This document shows, in pieces, positions 7,114-13,691 of a stretch of 64,000 nt of DNA (its first letter is position 1; each line of letters begins with the position of its first letter). Position numbers and translations under genes: made by a program. A model generated the notes under the pieces. That model ran no database searches. It saw only the letters and a list, made by a program, of their open reading frames with translations, and was not told the origin of the DNA. The stretch lies in IMG/VR virus record IMGVR_UViG_3300010430_000005, positions 83,467 through 147,466 of that record; one strand, 5' to 3'. The DNA comes from a virus.

Positions 7114-8103
7114 ATGAGATATATCATGAACAAAATTGAAAGCCTGACTCAAGATCAAATCGACCTCCTGCCAGCACAGGCTCAAAAGTGGATCAACTAC
7201 GGGCTGGATACTTCGCCTCTTGTACTGTCAGATATCAAAAAAGCATGTGCTAAGGTGTATGGTGCTGCAAACATGGAAGCCCCAAAATTTTATCTCTTTG
7301 CATCTGGCCCCAAAGAAGCTATGCAGTTTATCACCGTGGCCCCAAAAATCAATCTCACGAAGGAAGATTTTGAGCGAATCTCACAGGAAGGTGATATGGC
7401 TCTGACAGATGCGATCCGCGCGGAAATCAAGGAAAATTGCCTAGACGGTATCAAGTATGTCCGCGCTGGGATGTACGGTCAACACGATGCTGGATTCATT
7501 TCTTACTACGATTTCTTTCTTCAGGAATTTGGAATCGGCAAAGAAATGGAAGGGCTGATCGAATTGACAAAAAGTGCTGGCTGGGTCTGGTGTTTCGAAG
7601 ATTTGGTTATTGTCTCAGAAAAGCCAGTTACGCTGACGATGAACGGGCAAAATCAACTGCACAACGAAAAAAAGCCTGCGCTTGAGTATCGCGATGGTAC
7701 TAAGCTATACTGTTTCAATGGCGTGAGTCTGCCCGAAAAATGGGTTCTTGAACGGGAAACCATGGACCCTACTGAAATTCTGGAGTGTGAGGACACTGAT
7801 AAACGCGCGGCAGGGATTGCACTATATGGGTATGATCGCCTCAAATGTCAATTGGACTATAAGGTTATTGAAGGTGACCCTACTACCGATATTGGTGCTT
7901 TGGTGCAGATTTCCATTCCCGGTCTTATGCACCCTGGCCGTTTTCTTGAGGCAGTCTGCCCTCGCAATGGGCCTGTGTTCCTTGGAGTTCCATATAACAA
8001 CCCATGGGATGATGATCGCCCGATCAATACGGCTGTAGGGGCACAAGCGTTTTTGGCCGGGTTCCCGGAGAGTGCTTATCAGCATCCGCCTATTCGCACG
8101 TAA
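7114..8103 (+). CDS. DUF6745-family protein
   Basis: 329 aa. Features that I associate with DUF6745 are present in order: an N-terminal QIDLLPAQAQKWINYGLDT segment, a central MYGQHDAGFISYYDFFL, and then LHNEKKPALEYRDGTKLYCFNGVSLPEKWV. From memory, many relatives carry a run of DQV repeats just before YGQHDA. Here that run is missing from the protein and occurs in two separate small genes on either side. Function unknown. No strong ribosome-binding site; ATG 7126 is an alternative start. Confidence 0.75.
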   Translation: MRYIMNKIESLTQDQIDLLPAQAQKWINYGLDTSPLVLSDIKKACAKVYGAANMEAPKFYLFASGPKEAMQFITVAPKINLTKEDFERISQEGDMALTDAIRAEIKENCLDGIKYVRAGMYGQHDAGFISYYDFFLQEFGIGKEMEGLIELTKSAGWVWCFEDLVIVSEKPVTLTMNGQNQLHNEKKPALEYRDGTKLYCFNGVSLPEKWVLERETMDPTEILECEDTDKRAAGIALYGYDRLKCQLDYKVIEGDPTTDIGALVQISIPGLMHPGRFLEAVCPRNGPVFLGVPYNNPWDDDRPINTAVGAQAFLAGFPESAYQHPPIRT

Positions 8104-8120
8104 TAAGAAAAGGAAATCAA

Positions 8121-8363
8121 ATGACCTACTTTGAAAATCTAGTTGACAAAAATGTTAGAAATCAACTCTGGGATCAAGTCTGGGATCAAGTCGAGGATCA
8201 AGTCGAGGATCAAGTCTGGATTCAAGTCAGGGATCAAGTCGTGGATCAAGTCGAGGATCAAGTCGAGGATCAAGTCTGGATTCAAGTCAGGGATCAAGTC
8301 GAGTATCAAGTCTGGGATCAAGTCAGGGATCAAGTCAGGGATCAAACTGTTCAATTATTCTGA
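8121..8363 (+). CDS. DQV tetrapeptide-repeat protein
   Basis: 80 aa: a 16-residue lead (MTYFENLVDKNVRNQL), then 15 tetrapeptides of the form xDQV (WDQV, EDQV, RDQV, WIQV) and the end VQLF. It is preceded by AAAGGA. Alternating hydrophobic and charged residues with period 4 suggest an extended or coiled structure. It follows the DUF6745 gene by 17 nt and its stop overlaps the next ATG (TGATG). Function unknown. Confidence 0.7.
   Translation: MTYFENLVDKNVRNQLWDQVWDQVEDQVEDQVWIQVRDQVVDQVEDQVEDQVWIQVRDQVEYQVWDQVRDQVRDQTVQLF
8169..8348 (+). repeat. 15 tandem copies of a 12-bp unit
   Basis: Units of the type GGGATCAAGTCT or GAGGATCAAGTC encode xDQV. The ATCAAGTC core is nearly invariant. The same unit occurs four to five times in the damaged copy at 6510-6641. 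Confidence 0.9.
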
Positions 8364-8476
8364 TGCAAATTACTAAATCAACACCGTCTGACCCTATTCG
8401 ACTTGCGCCGGATGGCGATGAAGGATATCGCTCTGGTATTTACATTCCAAACTGCCGCGATTGGGACGGCTGTTAA
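8363..8476 (+). CDS. Small hypothetical protein, 37 aa
   Basis: Starts at an ATG that overlaps the stop codon of the DQV-repeat gene (TGATG), so it could be made by coupled translation. The product starts MQITKSTPSDPIRLAPDG and ends NCRDWDGC. No ribosome-binding site apart from the coupling. It may alternatively be a fragment separated from the repeat gene by a frameshift. Confidence 0.4.
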   Translation: MQITKSTPSDPIRLAPDGDEGYRSGIYIPNCRDWDGC

Positions 8477-8485
8477 ACATAACAC

Positions 8486-8514
8486 TTTACATGGCCCGAA
8501 GGCCATGTTATAAT
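8486..8514 (+). promoter_or_regulatory. Consensus promoter with a perfect hairpin as spacer
   Basis: TTTACA (8486-8491), 17 bp, TATAAT (8509-8514), the best -10 in the window. The spacer together with the end of the -35 is a perfect 8-bp stem, ACATGGCC-CGAA-GGCCATGT (8489-8508). It drives the NatV-like gene and may also end transcripts from upstream. Confidence 0.75.
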
Positions 8515-8547
8515 AAATAACTATACATCAACTAAAGGAGTTTTAGG

Positions 8548-9606
8548 ATGCATAATAAAAAATTCGACGCACTCGTCTTTATCGGGAGATTTTCTCCATT
8601 TCATAATGGACATAAGGCGGTAATTGACAAAGCACTAGAAAATGCACATGAAGTTGTGATTGTAGTGGGGTCCAGCTTCCAACCGCGAAGCACAAAAAAT
8701 CCATTTACATTTGAAGAACGTAAAGCAATGATCAAGGCAGTCTTCCCACAAGGTGCGGTCAAGGTGGTGCCTGTAATGGATTATCCGTATGACGATAATG
8801 CTTGGGTCAGTGCTGTTCAAAATGCTGTAAATGGTGCAGTATCATCTACTTGGAGCGATTTTCCGAAAAAGATTGGCCTTATCGGTCACTCAAAAGATAG
8901 TAGTTCTTACTATCTAAAAATCTTTCCGCAATGGCGCAACCACGTTGAAGTAGAAAATGTGAATGGTATTAACGCTACTGATATTCGTCACATGATGTTT
9001 TCTACTGACGGGACACCTGCCGATATTATGTCCGCAATGCCAATTGAGACATATAACTGGATGGCGAAGTTCATTTTAGAAAATGCGCGAGTGGGGGGTA
9101 TTTGGGATCGCCTTTCTATTGAGTACGACCAGATCACCGAATACCGCGAAAAATCTCAGATGAAAGGATTCAACTTTCCTAGTGTATTCGTAACAACTGA
9201 TGCAGTTCTTACACAAAGTGGTTATATTTTGCTTATCAAGCGTGGCGGGTTCCCGTTCAAAGATTGTTGGGCATTGCCTGGCGGTTATCTTGACAAAGGC
9301 CAATTTGTGATTGAAAATATGATCAAGGAACTGCGGGAAGAAACTTGTGTGAAAATTCCTGCAAAGGTTCTAAAGGGGTCTATCAAATCACAACAAATCT
9401 TTGATCATCCTGACCGTGATCCGCGTGGTCGTGTTATCACTCACGGTTTCCACATTGACTTGGGATATCCCGATGAAAAGCTGCCCCGCGTAAAAGGCTC
9501 GGATGATGCTAGGGAAGCACGTTGGTTTCACCTTAGCGAAGTCACTAGTGAGATGATGGCCTTTGATCACTTCCACATCATCAAGCGATTTATCCCTACC
9601 TATTGA
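8548..9606 (+). CDS. natV: NatV-like bifunctional NMN adenylyltransferase / Nudix hydrolase
   Basis: 352 aa. The N-terminal domain has the nucleotidyltransferase signature GRFSPFHNGH (residues 13-22) and converts NMN plus ATP to NAD+. The C-terminal Nudix domain (from about residue 205) has a Nudix box at about 246-270, GYLDKGQ...KELREETC. The order matches phage KVP40 NatV and cyanobacterial NMNAT-Nudix enzymes, whose Nudix part cleaves ADP-ribose. The Nudix box departs from consensus: Gln replaces the first Glu, Lys replaces Arg and Cys replaces Gly, while the EE pair is kept. Hydrolase activity is therefore less sure than adenylyltransferase activity. AAGGAG precedes the ATG. It works with NadV (13692), which makes NMN. 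Confidence 0.9.
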   Translation: MHNKKFDALVFIGRFSPFHNGHKAVIDKALENAHEVVIVVGSSFQPRSTKNPFTFEERKAMIKAVFPQGAVKVVPVMDYPYDDNAWVSAVQNAVNGAVSSTWSDFPKKIGLIGHSKDSSSYYLKIFPQWRNHVEVENVNGINATDIRHMMFSTDGTPADIMSAMPIETYNWMAKFILENARVGGIWDRLSIEYDQITEYREKSQMKGFNFPSVFVTTDAVLTQSGYILLIKRGGFPFKDCWALPGGYLDKGQFVIENMIKELREETCVKIPAKVLKGSIKSQQIFDHPDRDPRGRVITHGFHIDLGYPDEKLPRVKGSDDAREARWFHLSEVTSEMMAFDHFHIIKRFIPTY

Positions 9607-9642
9607 CAAACATTCTGATACCTGATATATTTTAGGTATCAG
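9603..9642 (+). promoter_or_regulatory. Promoter with overlapping 9-bp inverted repeat
   Basis: TTGACA (9603-9608) overlaps the natV stop codon; 17 bp later is TATATT (9626-9631). A perfect inverted repeat, CTGATACCT (9615-9623) and AGGTATCAG (9634-9642), has its left arm in the spacer and its right arm near the expected transcription start. It could be an operator or a hairpin formed only in read-through RNA. Confidence 0.65.
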
Positions 9643-9664
9643 AGAACACATTATGGAGAAGAAA

Positions 9665-9892
9665 ATGAAAACTGTAGTAATTTCTGCTATGACCTTTGTC
9701 ATTCTTAGTTTTTTGCAGCACGTCTTTCTTGAAAGTGATATGCTGCAAACATTAAGCGATGAAGATGCTGCAATTCAGGCAAATGATTTTCTTGATAATT
9801 TGTGTGTTGCTACAAACCAGCGTGTAGTAACATTCCCAAATTATCGACGAGTTCCTGATTATTCTGTTGTATATACCTGTGATGATTTTTAA
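9665..9892 (+). CDS. Small exported or membrane-anchored protein
   Basis: 75 aa from ATG 9665, chosen for the GGAG about 7 nt upstream. The N-terminus MKTVVISAMTFVILSFLQHVFL is a signal peptide or membrane anchor, followed by an acidic region and two Cys that could pair. Function unknown. It is driven by the promoter at 9603 and followed directly by a zinc-ribbon gene. Confidence 0.65.
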   Translation: MKTVVISAMTFVILSFLQHVFLESDMLQTLSDEDAAIQANDFLDNLCVATNQRVVTFPNYRRVPDYSVVYTCDDF

Positions 9893-10072
9893 ATGGTGAC
9901 GGTATTGAACATCGGAAAAAAGCAGACCACTTGTCGCAAGTGCAATTCTCAATTGGAATATACACAACATGATGTTCAGCGTCATGAAATCAATCACGAT
10001 TATCTTGGCGATTTTGATACGGTCTATGGCATCAAGTGTCCAGTGTGTAGTAATGTCGTAAAGGACAAATGA
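9893..10072 (+). CDS. Zinc-ribbon protein, 59 aa
   Basis: Two Cys pairs, CRKC near residues 14-17 and CPVC near 49-52, spaced as in a small zinc ribbon. It starts MVTVLNIGKKQTTC. From memory, similar proteins (VLNIGK...C..C...YLGD.D..Y.I.CP.C) are common in T4-like phages. Function unknown, perhaps nucleic-acid binding. ATG lies immediately after the previous TAA. Confidence 0.75.
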   Translation: MVTVLNIGKKQTTCRKCNSQLEYTQHDVQRHEINHDYLGDFDTVYGIKCPVCSNVVKDK

Positions 10073-10090
10073 AAATAGAAAGGAAAACAT

Positions 10091-10360
10091 ATGAATAGTT
10101 ATGCTGACGTATATTGTGATTTGGAAAAAATGTTACATGGGTCTGCTAGATTGCATGTAGCATTAGGACGTATGGATGATGTAGGTATTTCTACTAGAGG
10201 ATGGTCTTACAATGAGTTGGTGACAGGTATTCTTAACATCAATTCGACAAATGATGAATTCACTAAAATGCATTATTGTCTAGATACTCTTTTTGATACA
10301 CTTGATGCGATTATTGAAATCGGTCCTAATGCTGTAAAATATCTTAATCAGTGGATTTGA
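10091..10360 (+). CDS. Hypothetical protein
   Basis: 89 aa, mostly helical by composition, starting MNSYADVYCDLEKMLHGS. It has an AAAGGA-type ribosome-binding site and is followed after 3 nt by the next gene. No domain recognised. Confidence 0.55.
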   Translation: MNSYADVYCDLEKMLHGSARLHVALGRMDDVGISTRGWSYNELVTGILNINSTNDEFTKMHYCLDTLFDTLDAIIEIGPNAVKYLNQWI

Positions 10361-10363
10361 ACA

Positions 10364-10573
10364 ATGGAACTACAGCGTCTTTATTTTAAAGCAGAAGGCA
10401 TTGTCGCAAGCGATATGTCTTGGGAAGCAAAGTATGATCTGATTTTTAGCCCAGAGATTTCCCAAAAGGTGTGCGAACTTGCCCGTGGGTTTGACTACTA
10501 TGATCCCGATACAACGTATGAAGAAGATGCGATGGCATTTTTCAACAGTTTCAAAGAATATTTGTGGGGTTGA
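10364..10573 (+). CDS. Small acidic hypothetical protein
   Basis: 69 aa, acidic and aromatic at the C-terminus (FNSFKEYLWG). ATG 10364 sits right after the previous stop codon. No clear ribosome-binding site, so coupled translation is likely. Function unknown. Confidence 0.55.
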   Translation: MELQRLYFKAEGIVASDMSWEAKYDLIFSPEISQKVCELARGFDYYDPDTTYEEDAMAFFNSFKEYLWG

Positions 10574-10574
10574 T

Positions 10575-10971
10575 ATGACTGTTACCGAATTAATTCAACA
10601 TTTGAGTGATCACGATCCAAATATGGAAGTCTACGTCACCACAAAAAAAGAAAACTGCAATGATATTGTCAATGTAGATTACGAGTTGTTTGCGTGTCAT
10701 GGTCGGTATCGTGGTGTTTATATTGAAATTGGGGAAGAAGAACGATCAATTTTTATCAAACTTGGAAAGATGAAAAAGAATCTGAACCAAAGAAAAAAGA
10801 AAGCGTGGTTCGCACCAATGCGTTTTGTGCGGAACATACGTCAATGGTCTAAAAGATCATATGGAAGGCGTTCATGGCAAAGGAACATACAAAAGATATG
10901 TATCTGCGGAAGAACAACTCAAAGAGCGACGTAGGCAAGAAATTATTGAAGTTATGAGAGGCATCAAATGA
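10575..10971 (+). pseudogene. Frameshifted gene: small domain joined to a C2H2-like zinc finger
   Basis: From ATG 10575 the frame encodes MTVTELIQHLSDHDPNMEVYV, a good phage-like start, but after about residue 60 it becomes an implausible basic tail ending at 10934. One extra T in the T5 run near 10750 would give FYQTWKDEKESEPKKK. One extra A in the A6 run near 10790 would then lead into a convincing C2H2 segment (QCVLCGTYVNGLKDHMEGVH) that stays open to TGA at 10969-10971, overlapping the next ATG. I read this as one gene with two homopolymer losses. Alternatively there are two genes. Function unknown. Confidence 0.55.
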
Positions 10972-11156
10972 ACAAACTTGTTTTTGAATTTAGTGAAGAA
11001 ATGATGACTATTGCACTTCTTGCAAATGGTTGGAAAGAAGGATGGAAGACTGGCGATTGAGTTGGTCCTGATATGAATGCAGATTATGGTGGATTTAGCC
11101 TAAAAGAGGCATTTGGTCGTTTGTTATTGAGCAAAAACCTCGTCGGAAAAATTTAA
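10968..11156 (+). pseudogene. Small phage gene interrupted by an in-frame TGA
   Basis: ATG 10968 gives 30 aa (MNKLVFEFSEEMMTIALLAN, then GWKEGWKTGD) and stops at TGA 11058-11060. The same frame continues for 31 more codons with a sensible sequence (VGPDMNADYGGFSLKEAFGRLL) to TAA at 11154. The two halves fit one conserved-looking protein with Trp at the TGA position (TGG to TGA). It may be a nonsense mutation, a read-through site or a sequence error. There is no initiation signal for the second half. Confidence 0.6.
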
Positions 11157-11175
11157 ATGAATGTTGGAGAGTGAA

Positions 11176-11586
11176 ATGAGTTTTTATCAAATTGAATACA
11201 GCAAAAAAGACAATGGTTGGGTAACAAAACGTCGAACAAAAAGTTACAAATATCTTCGTGTTGCCAACAGTCCAGCACATTCAACTATTGAAGAAGCAGA
11301 ACAATGGATTGAAGAAAACGACAAAGACAGACCGTGGATTGATCATAAAATTGATGGACACACTGGTCATCTAATGACGCTTGAAGAATGGAAAGAGTGT
11401 TGCGATGATGGCGGTTTCATTGACTACGATGGGTTTGGGGATGCCGTAGACAAAAATTACAAAATAATCGACATGGGGAAAGTAGATGATTTCTTTGATG
11501 AAATGATTTCACCTTCCGACTATGCGGACCGTGGCGGTGAAAAGATTCCACTTGACACCAAGTACATTTTGTGGTATAACCGTTAA
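11176..11586 (+). CDS. Acidic hypothetical protein
   Basis: 136 aa from ATG 11176, chosen for GGAG 6 nt upstream; ATG 11161 is in frame but poorly placed. Very acidic, with EEAEQWIEENDKDRPW and a Cys pair in the centre. No family recognised. It begins 20 nt after the TGA-interrupted gene. Confidence 0.6.
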   Translation: MSFYQIEYSKKDNGWVTKRRTKSYKYLRVANSPAHSTIEEAEQWIEENDKDRPWIDHKIDGHTGHLMTLEEWKECCDDGGFIDYDGFGDAVDKNYKIIDMGKVDDFFDEMISPSDYADRGGEKIPLDTKYILWYNR

Positions 11587-11607
11587 GTAAAATTAAAGGA
11601 ATAACAC

Positions 11608-11931
11608 ATGGCAGCAATGATTGACAAAAAATGCAAACACTGTAGCGGTGACATTACTGTTCGTCTTGCCGATCACAAACGTGGTTGGGGCAATTTTTGC
11701 AACAAGAGTTGTAAGGCAAAATATCAAGAAAAGCGGAATGGCCAATATGCTGCATATATGAATGGCCGTGGTGTTAGCAATCTGCATCCAGAACGGTTGG
11801 AGATGTATGACCGTTGCAGCGGTCTTAATACAATGTGGTATGATGATAGCGATCCATTTAATGAAGAATGGAGAGAAAGCTATGATGTGCACCCTTTCTC
11901 AAGTGAAGCACTAGGACAGTGGGAGAATTAG
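11608..11931 (+). CDS. Zinc-binding hypothetical protein
   Basis: 107 aa with CKHC near residues 9-12 and CNKSC near 31-35, a treble-clef or zinc-ribbon arrangement at the N-terminus (KKCKHCSGDITVRLADHKRG). The C-terminal half is acidic. Function unknown; such domains often bind nucleic acid. Its stop is 1 nt before the start of the NADAR gene, so the two are probably co-expressed. Confidence 0.65.
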   Translation: MAAMIDKKCKHCSGDITVRLADHKRGWGNFCNKSCKAKYQEKRNGQYAAYMNGRGVSNLHPERLEMYDRCSGLNTMWYDDSDPFNEEWRESYDVHPFSSEALGQWEN

Positions 11932-11932
11932 A

Positions 11933-12415
11933 ATGAAGTATTGGGAATATGAAGACGACAAAATAATTCTTTTTTGGGGAGGTGTATTGTCGAATTGGTA
12001 CAAGTCTGATTTTATTTGCGATAACACTCAATTCAATTGTGTAGAGCAATATATGATGCGAAAGAAGGCTATTGTTTTTGGCGATTACGACGCAGCAAAA
12101 AAGGTAATGTCTACGAAAGATCCTAGAAAACAAAAAGCGATTGGCAGGACTGTCAGGAATTTCGACGGTGATGTGTGGCTAGAAAAATGCAGGGAAGAAG
12201 TATATCCGGGCATTAGAGCTAAATTTACCCAAAACGATAAACTAGGCGATTTACTAAGAGGAACCGGCGCCAAGGTAATCGCGGAGGCATCACCTTACGA
12301 TAAAATTTGGGGTATAGGTTTAAGCACAAACGACAAACGTGCGCAAAATCAATCATTTTGGCAAGGACTAAACATTCTTGGCGAATTGTTAATGAAAGCG
12401 AGAAAAGATATATGA
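11933..12415 (+). CDS. NADAR-family ADP-ribose-linked N-glycosidase
   Basis: 160 aa covering the whole NADAR (YbiA/COG3236) fold: FWGGVLSNWY near residue 14, then F.CVEQYMM.KKA, GRTVRNFD, IRAKFTQN, EASPYDKIWGIGL and a C-terminal LGELLMKAR. NADAR proteins cleave N-glycosidic bonds in riboflavin intermediates, and members are known to remove ADP-ribose from guanine bases. In a phage this would fit reversal of nucleic-acid ADP-ribosylation by host DarT-type toxins, an inference from the family. It overlaps the MazG-like gene (ATGA). Confidence 0.88.
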   Translation: MKYWEYEDDKIILFWGGVLSNWYKSDFICDNTQFNCVEQYMMRKKAIVFGDYDAAKKVMSTKDPRKQKAIGRTVRNFDGDVWLEKCREEVYPGIRAKFTQNDKLGDLLRGTGAKVIAEASPYDKIWGIGLSTNDKRAQNQSFWQGLNILGELLMKARKDI

Positions 12416-12708
12416 CCACACTAGTAAAAGATACTCTGAACACCTGTTCGCAAATCGAAAATGACAGAACACTTCAAGATGTTTTGACACATCTTATGAC
12501 AGAAGTAGGAGAACTTGCCCAAGAAATTCAGATTGCAGAAGGCAAGTCATATAAAGAACACGGCGAAGATGGCGTCGTCGGTGAAGCAGTTGATGTTATC
12601 AATTGTGTTCTTGACATCATCTACCAGTATGATAGTATGATTACAGAAGAAGCCCTACGCAACTTGAATGCAGAAAAACTCAAAAAATGGAAAGAAACGG
12701 TAAAATGA
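12412..12708 (+). CDS. MazG-like nucleotide pyrophosphohydrolase
   Basis: 98 aa from ATG 12412. The motif EVGELAQE followed about 30 residues later by GEAVDVIN gives the EXXE...EXXD metal-binding pattern of all-alpha NTP pyrophosphatases. These hydrolyse (d)NTPs or, in some phages, are thought to lower (p)ppGpp. It is translationally coupled to the NADAR gene before it and the P-loop gene after it (ATGA overlaps on both sides). Confidence 0.85.
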   Translation: MTTLVKDTLNTCSQIENDRTLQDVLTHLMTEVGELAQEIQIAEGKSYKEHGEDGVVGEAVDVINCVLDIIYQYDSMITEEALRNLNAEKLKKWKETVK

Positions 12709-12958
12709 TCAACGAAATGAGATCAATCGAAATTACCGTAAAAGCACCTTCTGGTTATGGCAAAAGCACGATTGCTTCACATATTGCAGCGTATTTGTAT
12801 GATATTGGATTTTACGTTGTGCAGATGACAGCGACGAAATTAGTCCTAAATTTATTGAAAAAGAACGTTTGCAATCAATTATCGACAAAAATACAATGAT
12901 TGAAATTTCAACAGAGCAGAAACCAAGTCACGTTGCAGAAAAAATCAAGAAATGTTAA
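12705..12958 (+). pseudogene. P-loop ATPase-like small protein, frameshifted
   Basis: From ATG 12705: MINEMRSIEITVKAPSGYGKST, with Walker A (PSGYGKST), then a short alpha-beta unit to DIGFYVVQ. After that the frame becomes implausible and stops at 12899. In another frame DDSDEISPKFIEKERL begins at 12824 and runs sensibly to TAA 12956. One inserted base near 12820 would join the parts into an 84-aa protein of a type I recall from phages (short P-loop protein with DDSD). Most likely one frameshifted gene. Confidence 0.65.
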
Positions 12959-12967
12959 AGATAATCG

Positions 12968-12996
12968 TTGACTTGTATTCTATATAACTATATAAA
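12968..12996 (+). promoter_or_regulatory. Sigma70-like promoter
   Basis: TTGACT (12968-12973), 17 bp, TATAAA (12991-12996). No inverted repeat. It serves the exported protein at 13034, which has an AAAGGA ribosome-binding site. Confidence 0.65.
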
Positions 12997-13033
12997 GAGT
13001 AAACGAAGCATAAAGTCTCGAAAGGACCTTTAA

Positions 13034-13327
13034 ATGAAACTAGTAACGTCCCTTATTATTGCAGCAACACTGGCTGTATCTTCTCCGGTGTACGCACAAT
13101 CGACAAAAACCCAACTTTGCGAAGAAATCGGACTGATGGCGCTAAACATCGCAGTAGCTAGGGATCTATCGTCACCCAAAAACGATGTCAAAATGGGGCT
13201 GTACGAACTTAAACTGGGCCCTGGACTTACTATTCCCATTTTGGAAATGGTCGACCATATCTACGAATCGGATGCGGACCCGCTTACTCTAGGGAAAATG
13301 GTTTTCGTCGAGTGCATGGTAAACTAA
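13034..13327 (+). CDS. Small exported protein
   Basis: 97 aa. Signal peptide MKLVTSLIIAATLAVSSPVYAQ with a clear Ala-X-Ala-like cut after YA. The mature protein is about 76 aa with two Cys (near residues 29 and 94) that could form a disulphide. Function unknown. Single-gene unit behind its own promoter. Confidence 0.72.
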   Translation: MKLVTSLIIAATLAVSSPVYAQSTKTQLCEEIGLMALNIAVARDLSSPKNDVKMGLYELKLGPGLTIPILEMVDHIYESDADPLTLGKMVFVECMVN

Positions 13328-13353
13328 TTCAGTCAGAGTAAAAAACACGGAAG

Positions 13354-13381
13354 GCCTCAATCGAGGCAAAGATTATAAATA
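13354..13381 (+). promoter_or_regulatory. Small hairpin followed by a T4-type late promoter
   Basis: GCCTC-AATC-GAGGC (13354-13367) precedes TATAAATA (13374-13381), 13 bp before the ATG at 13394. A similar CCTCAATTGAGG palindrome occurs on the other side of that gene (13648-13659). Confidence 0.5.
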
Positions 13382-13393
13382 TAGAGGTATAAA

Positions 13394-13612
13394 ATGTATC
13401 CCGAACACAACATCAAATATGAAACCAACAGTAAAAAATTCTGGATGATCACTGGTGATGGAAATCAACCACGTGTTCGACACACAAACAAAAAACGTGC
13501 TACTGATGAAGCAGAGCGTCTTGCTCGTGCAAATCCTGGTATCAAATTCTACGTGCTTGAAGCAGTAGAAGTTTTTGAACAACCCTGTGGCATTCGTCAC
13601 GAAAAACTATAA
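13394..13612 (+). CDS. Small conserved phage protein
   Basis: 72 aa starting MYPEHNIKYETNSKKFWMIT; central EAERLARANPGIKFYVLEAV. It looks like a small beta-alpha-beta domain, and its RANPG piece faintly recalls the RNPGANID end of the proteins at 4517 and 5635. It follows a late promoter. Function unknown. Confidence 0.65.
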   Translation: MYPEHNIKYETNSKKFWMITGDGNQPRVRHTNKKRATDEAERLARANPGIKFYVLEAVEVFEQPCGIRHEKL

Positions 13613-13659
13613 ATAAATTTGTGGCATTCATTTGCCACAAAAAAAGTCCTCAATTGAGG
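13608..13659 (+). promoter_or_regulatory. Late-type promoter and two palindromes before nadV
   Basis: TATAAATA (13608-13615) overlaps the stop codon of the upstream gene. It is followed by a 9-bp stem (TTTGTGGCA 13618-13626, TGCCACAAA 13633-13641) and the palindrome CCTCAATTGAGG (13648-13659). The stem is followed by A7, not T, so it is not a plus-strand terminator. These would lie in the leader of nadV. Confidence 0.5.
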
Positions 13660-13691
13660 CAAAATAAATCATCAATTATAGGAGTTATAAG

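Noticed and set aside
5752-8348. Tandem repeats as a CRISPR array
   Set aside because: Units are 12 or 18 bp, directly adjacent, without unique spacers, and they encode regular peptides.
8139-8376. Alternative frames through the DQV repeat on both strands
   Set aside because: Same cause: a 12-bp repeat keeps other frames open. Only the frame from ATG 8121 has a ribosome-binding site and a non-repetitive start shared with the copy at 6510.
13618-13641. Stem before nadV as a terminator
   Set aside because: It is followed by seven A, not T, on the plus strand. It would at best work in the other direction, where no gene ends.
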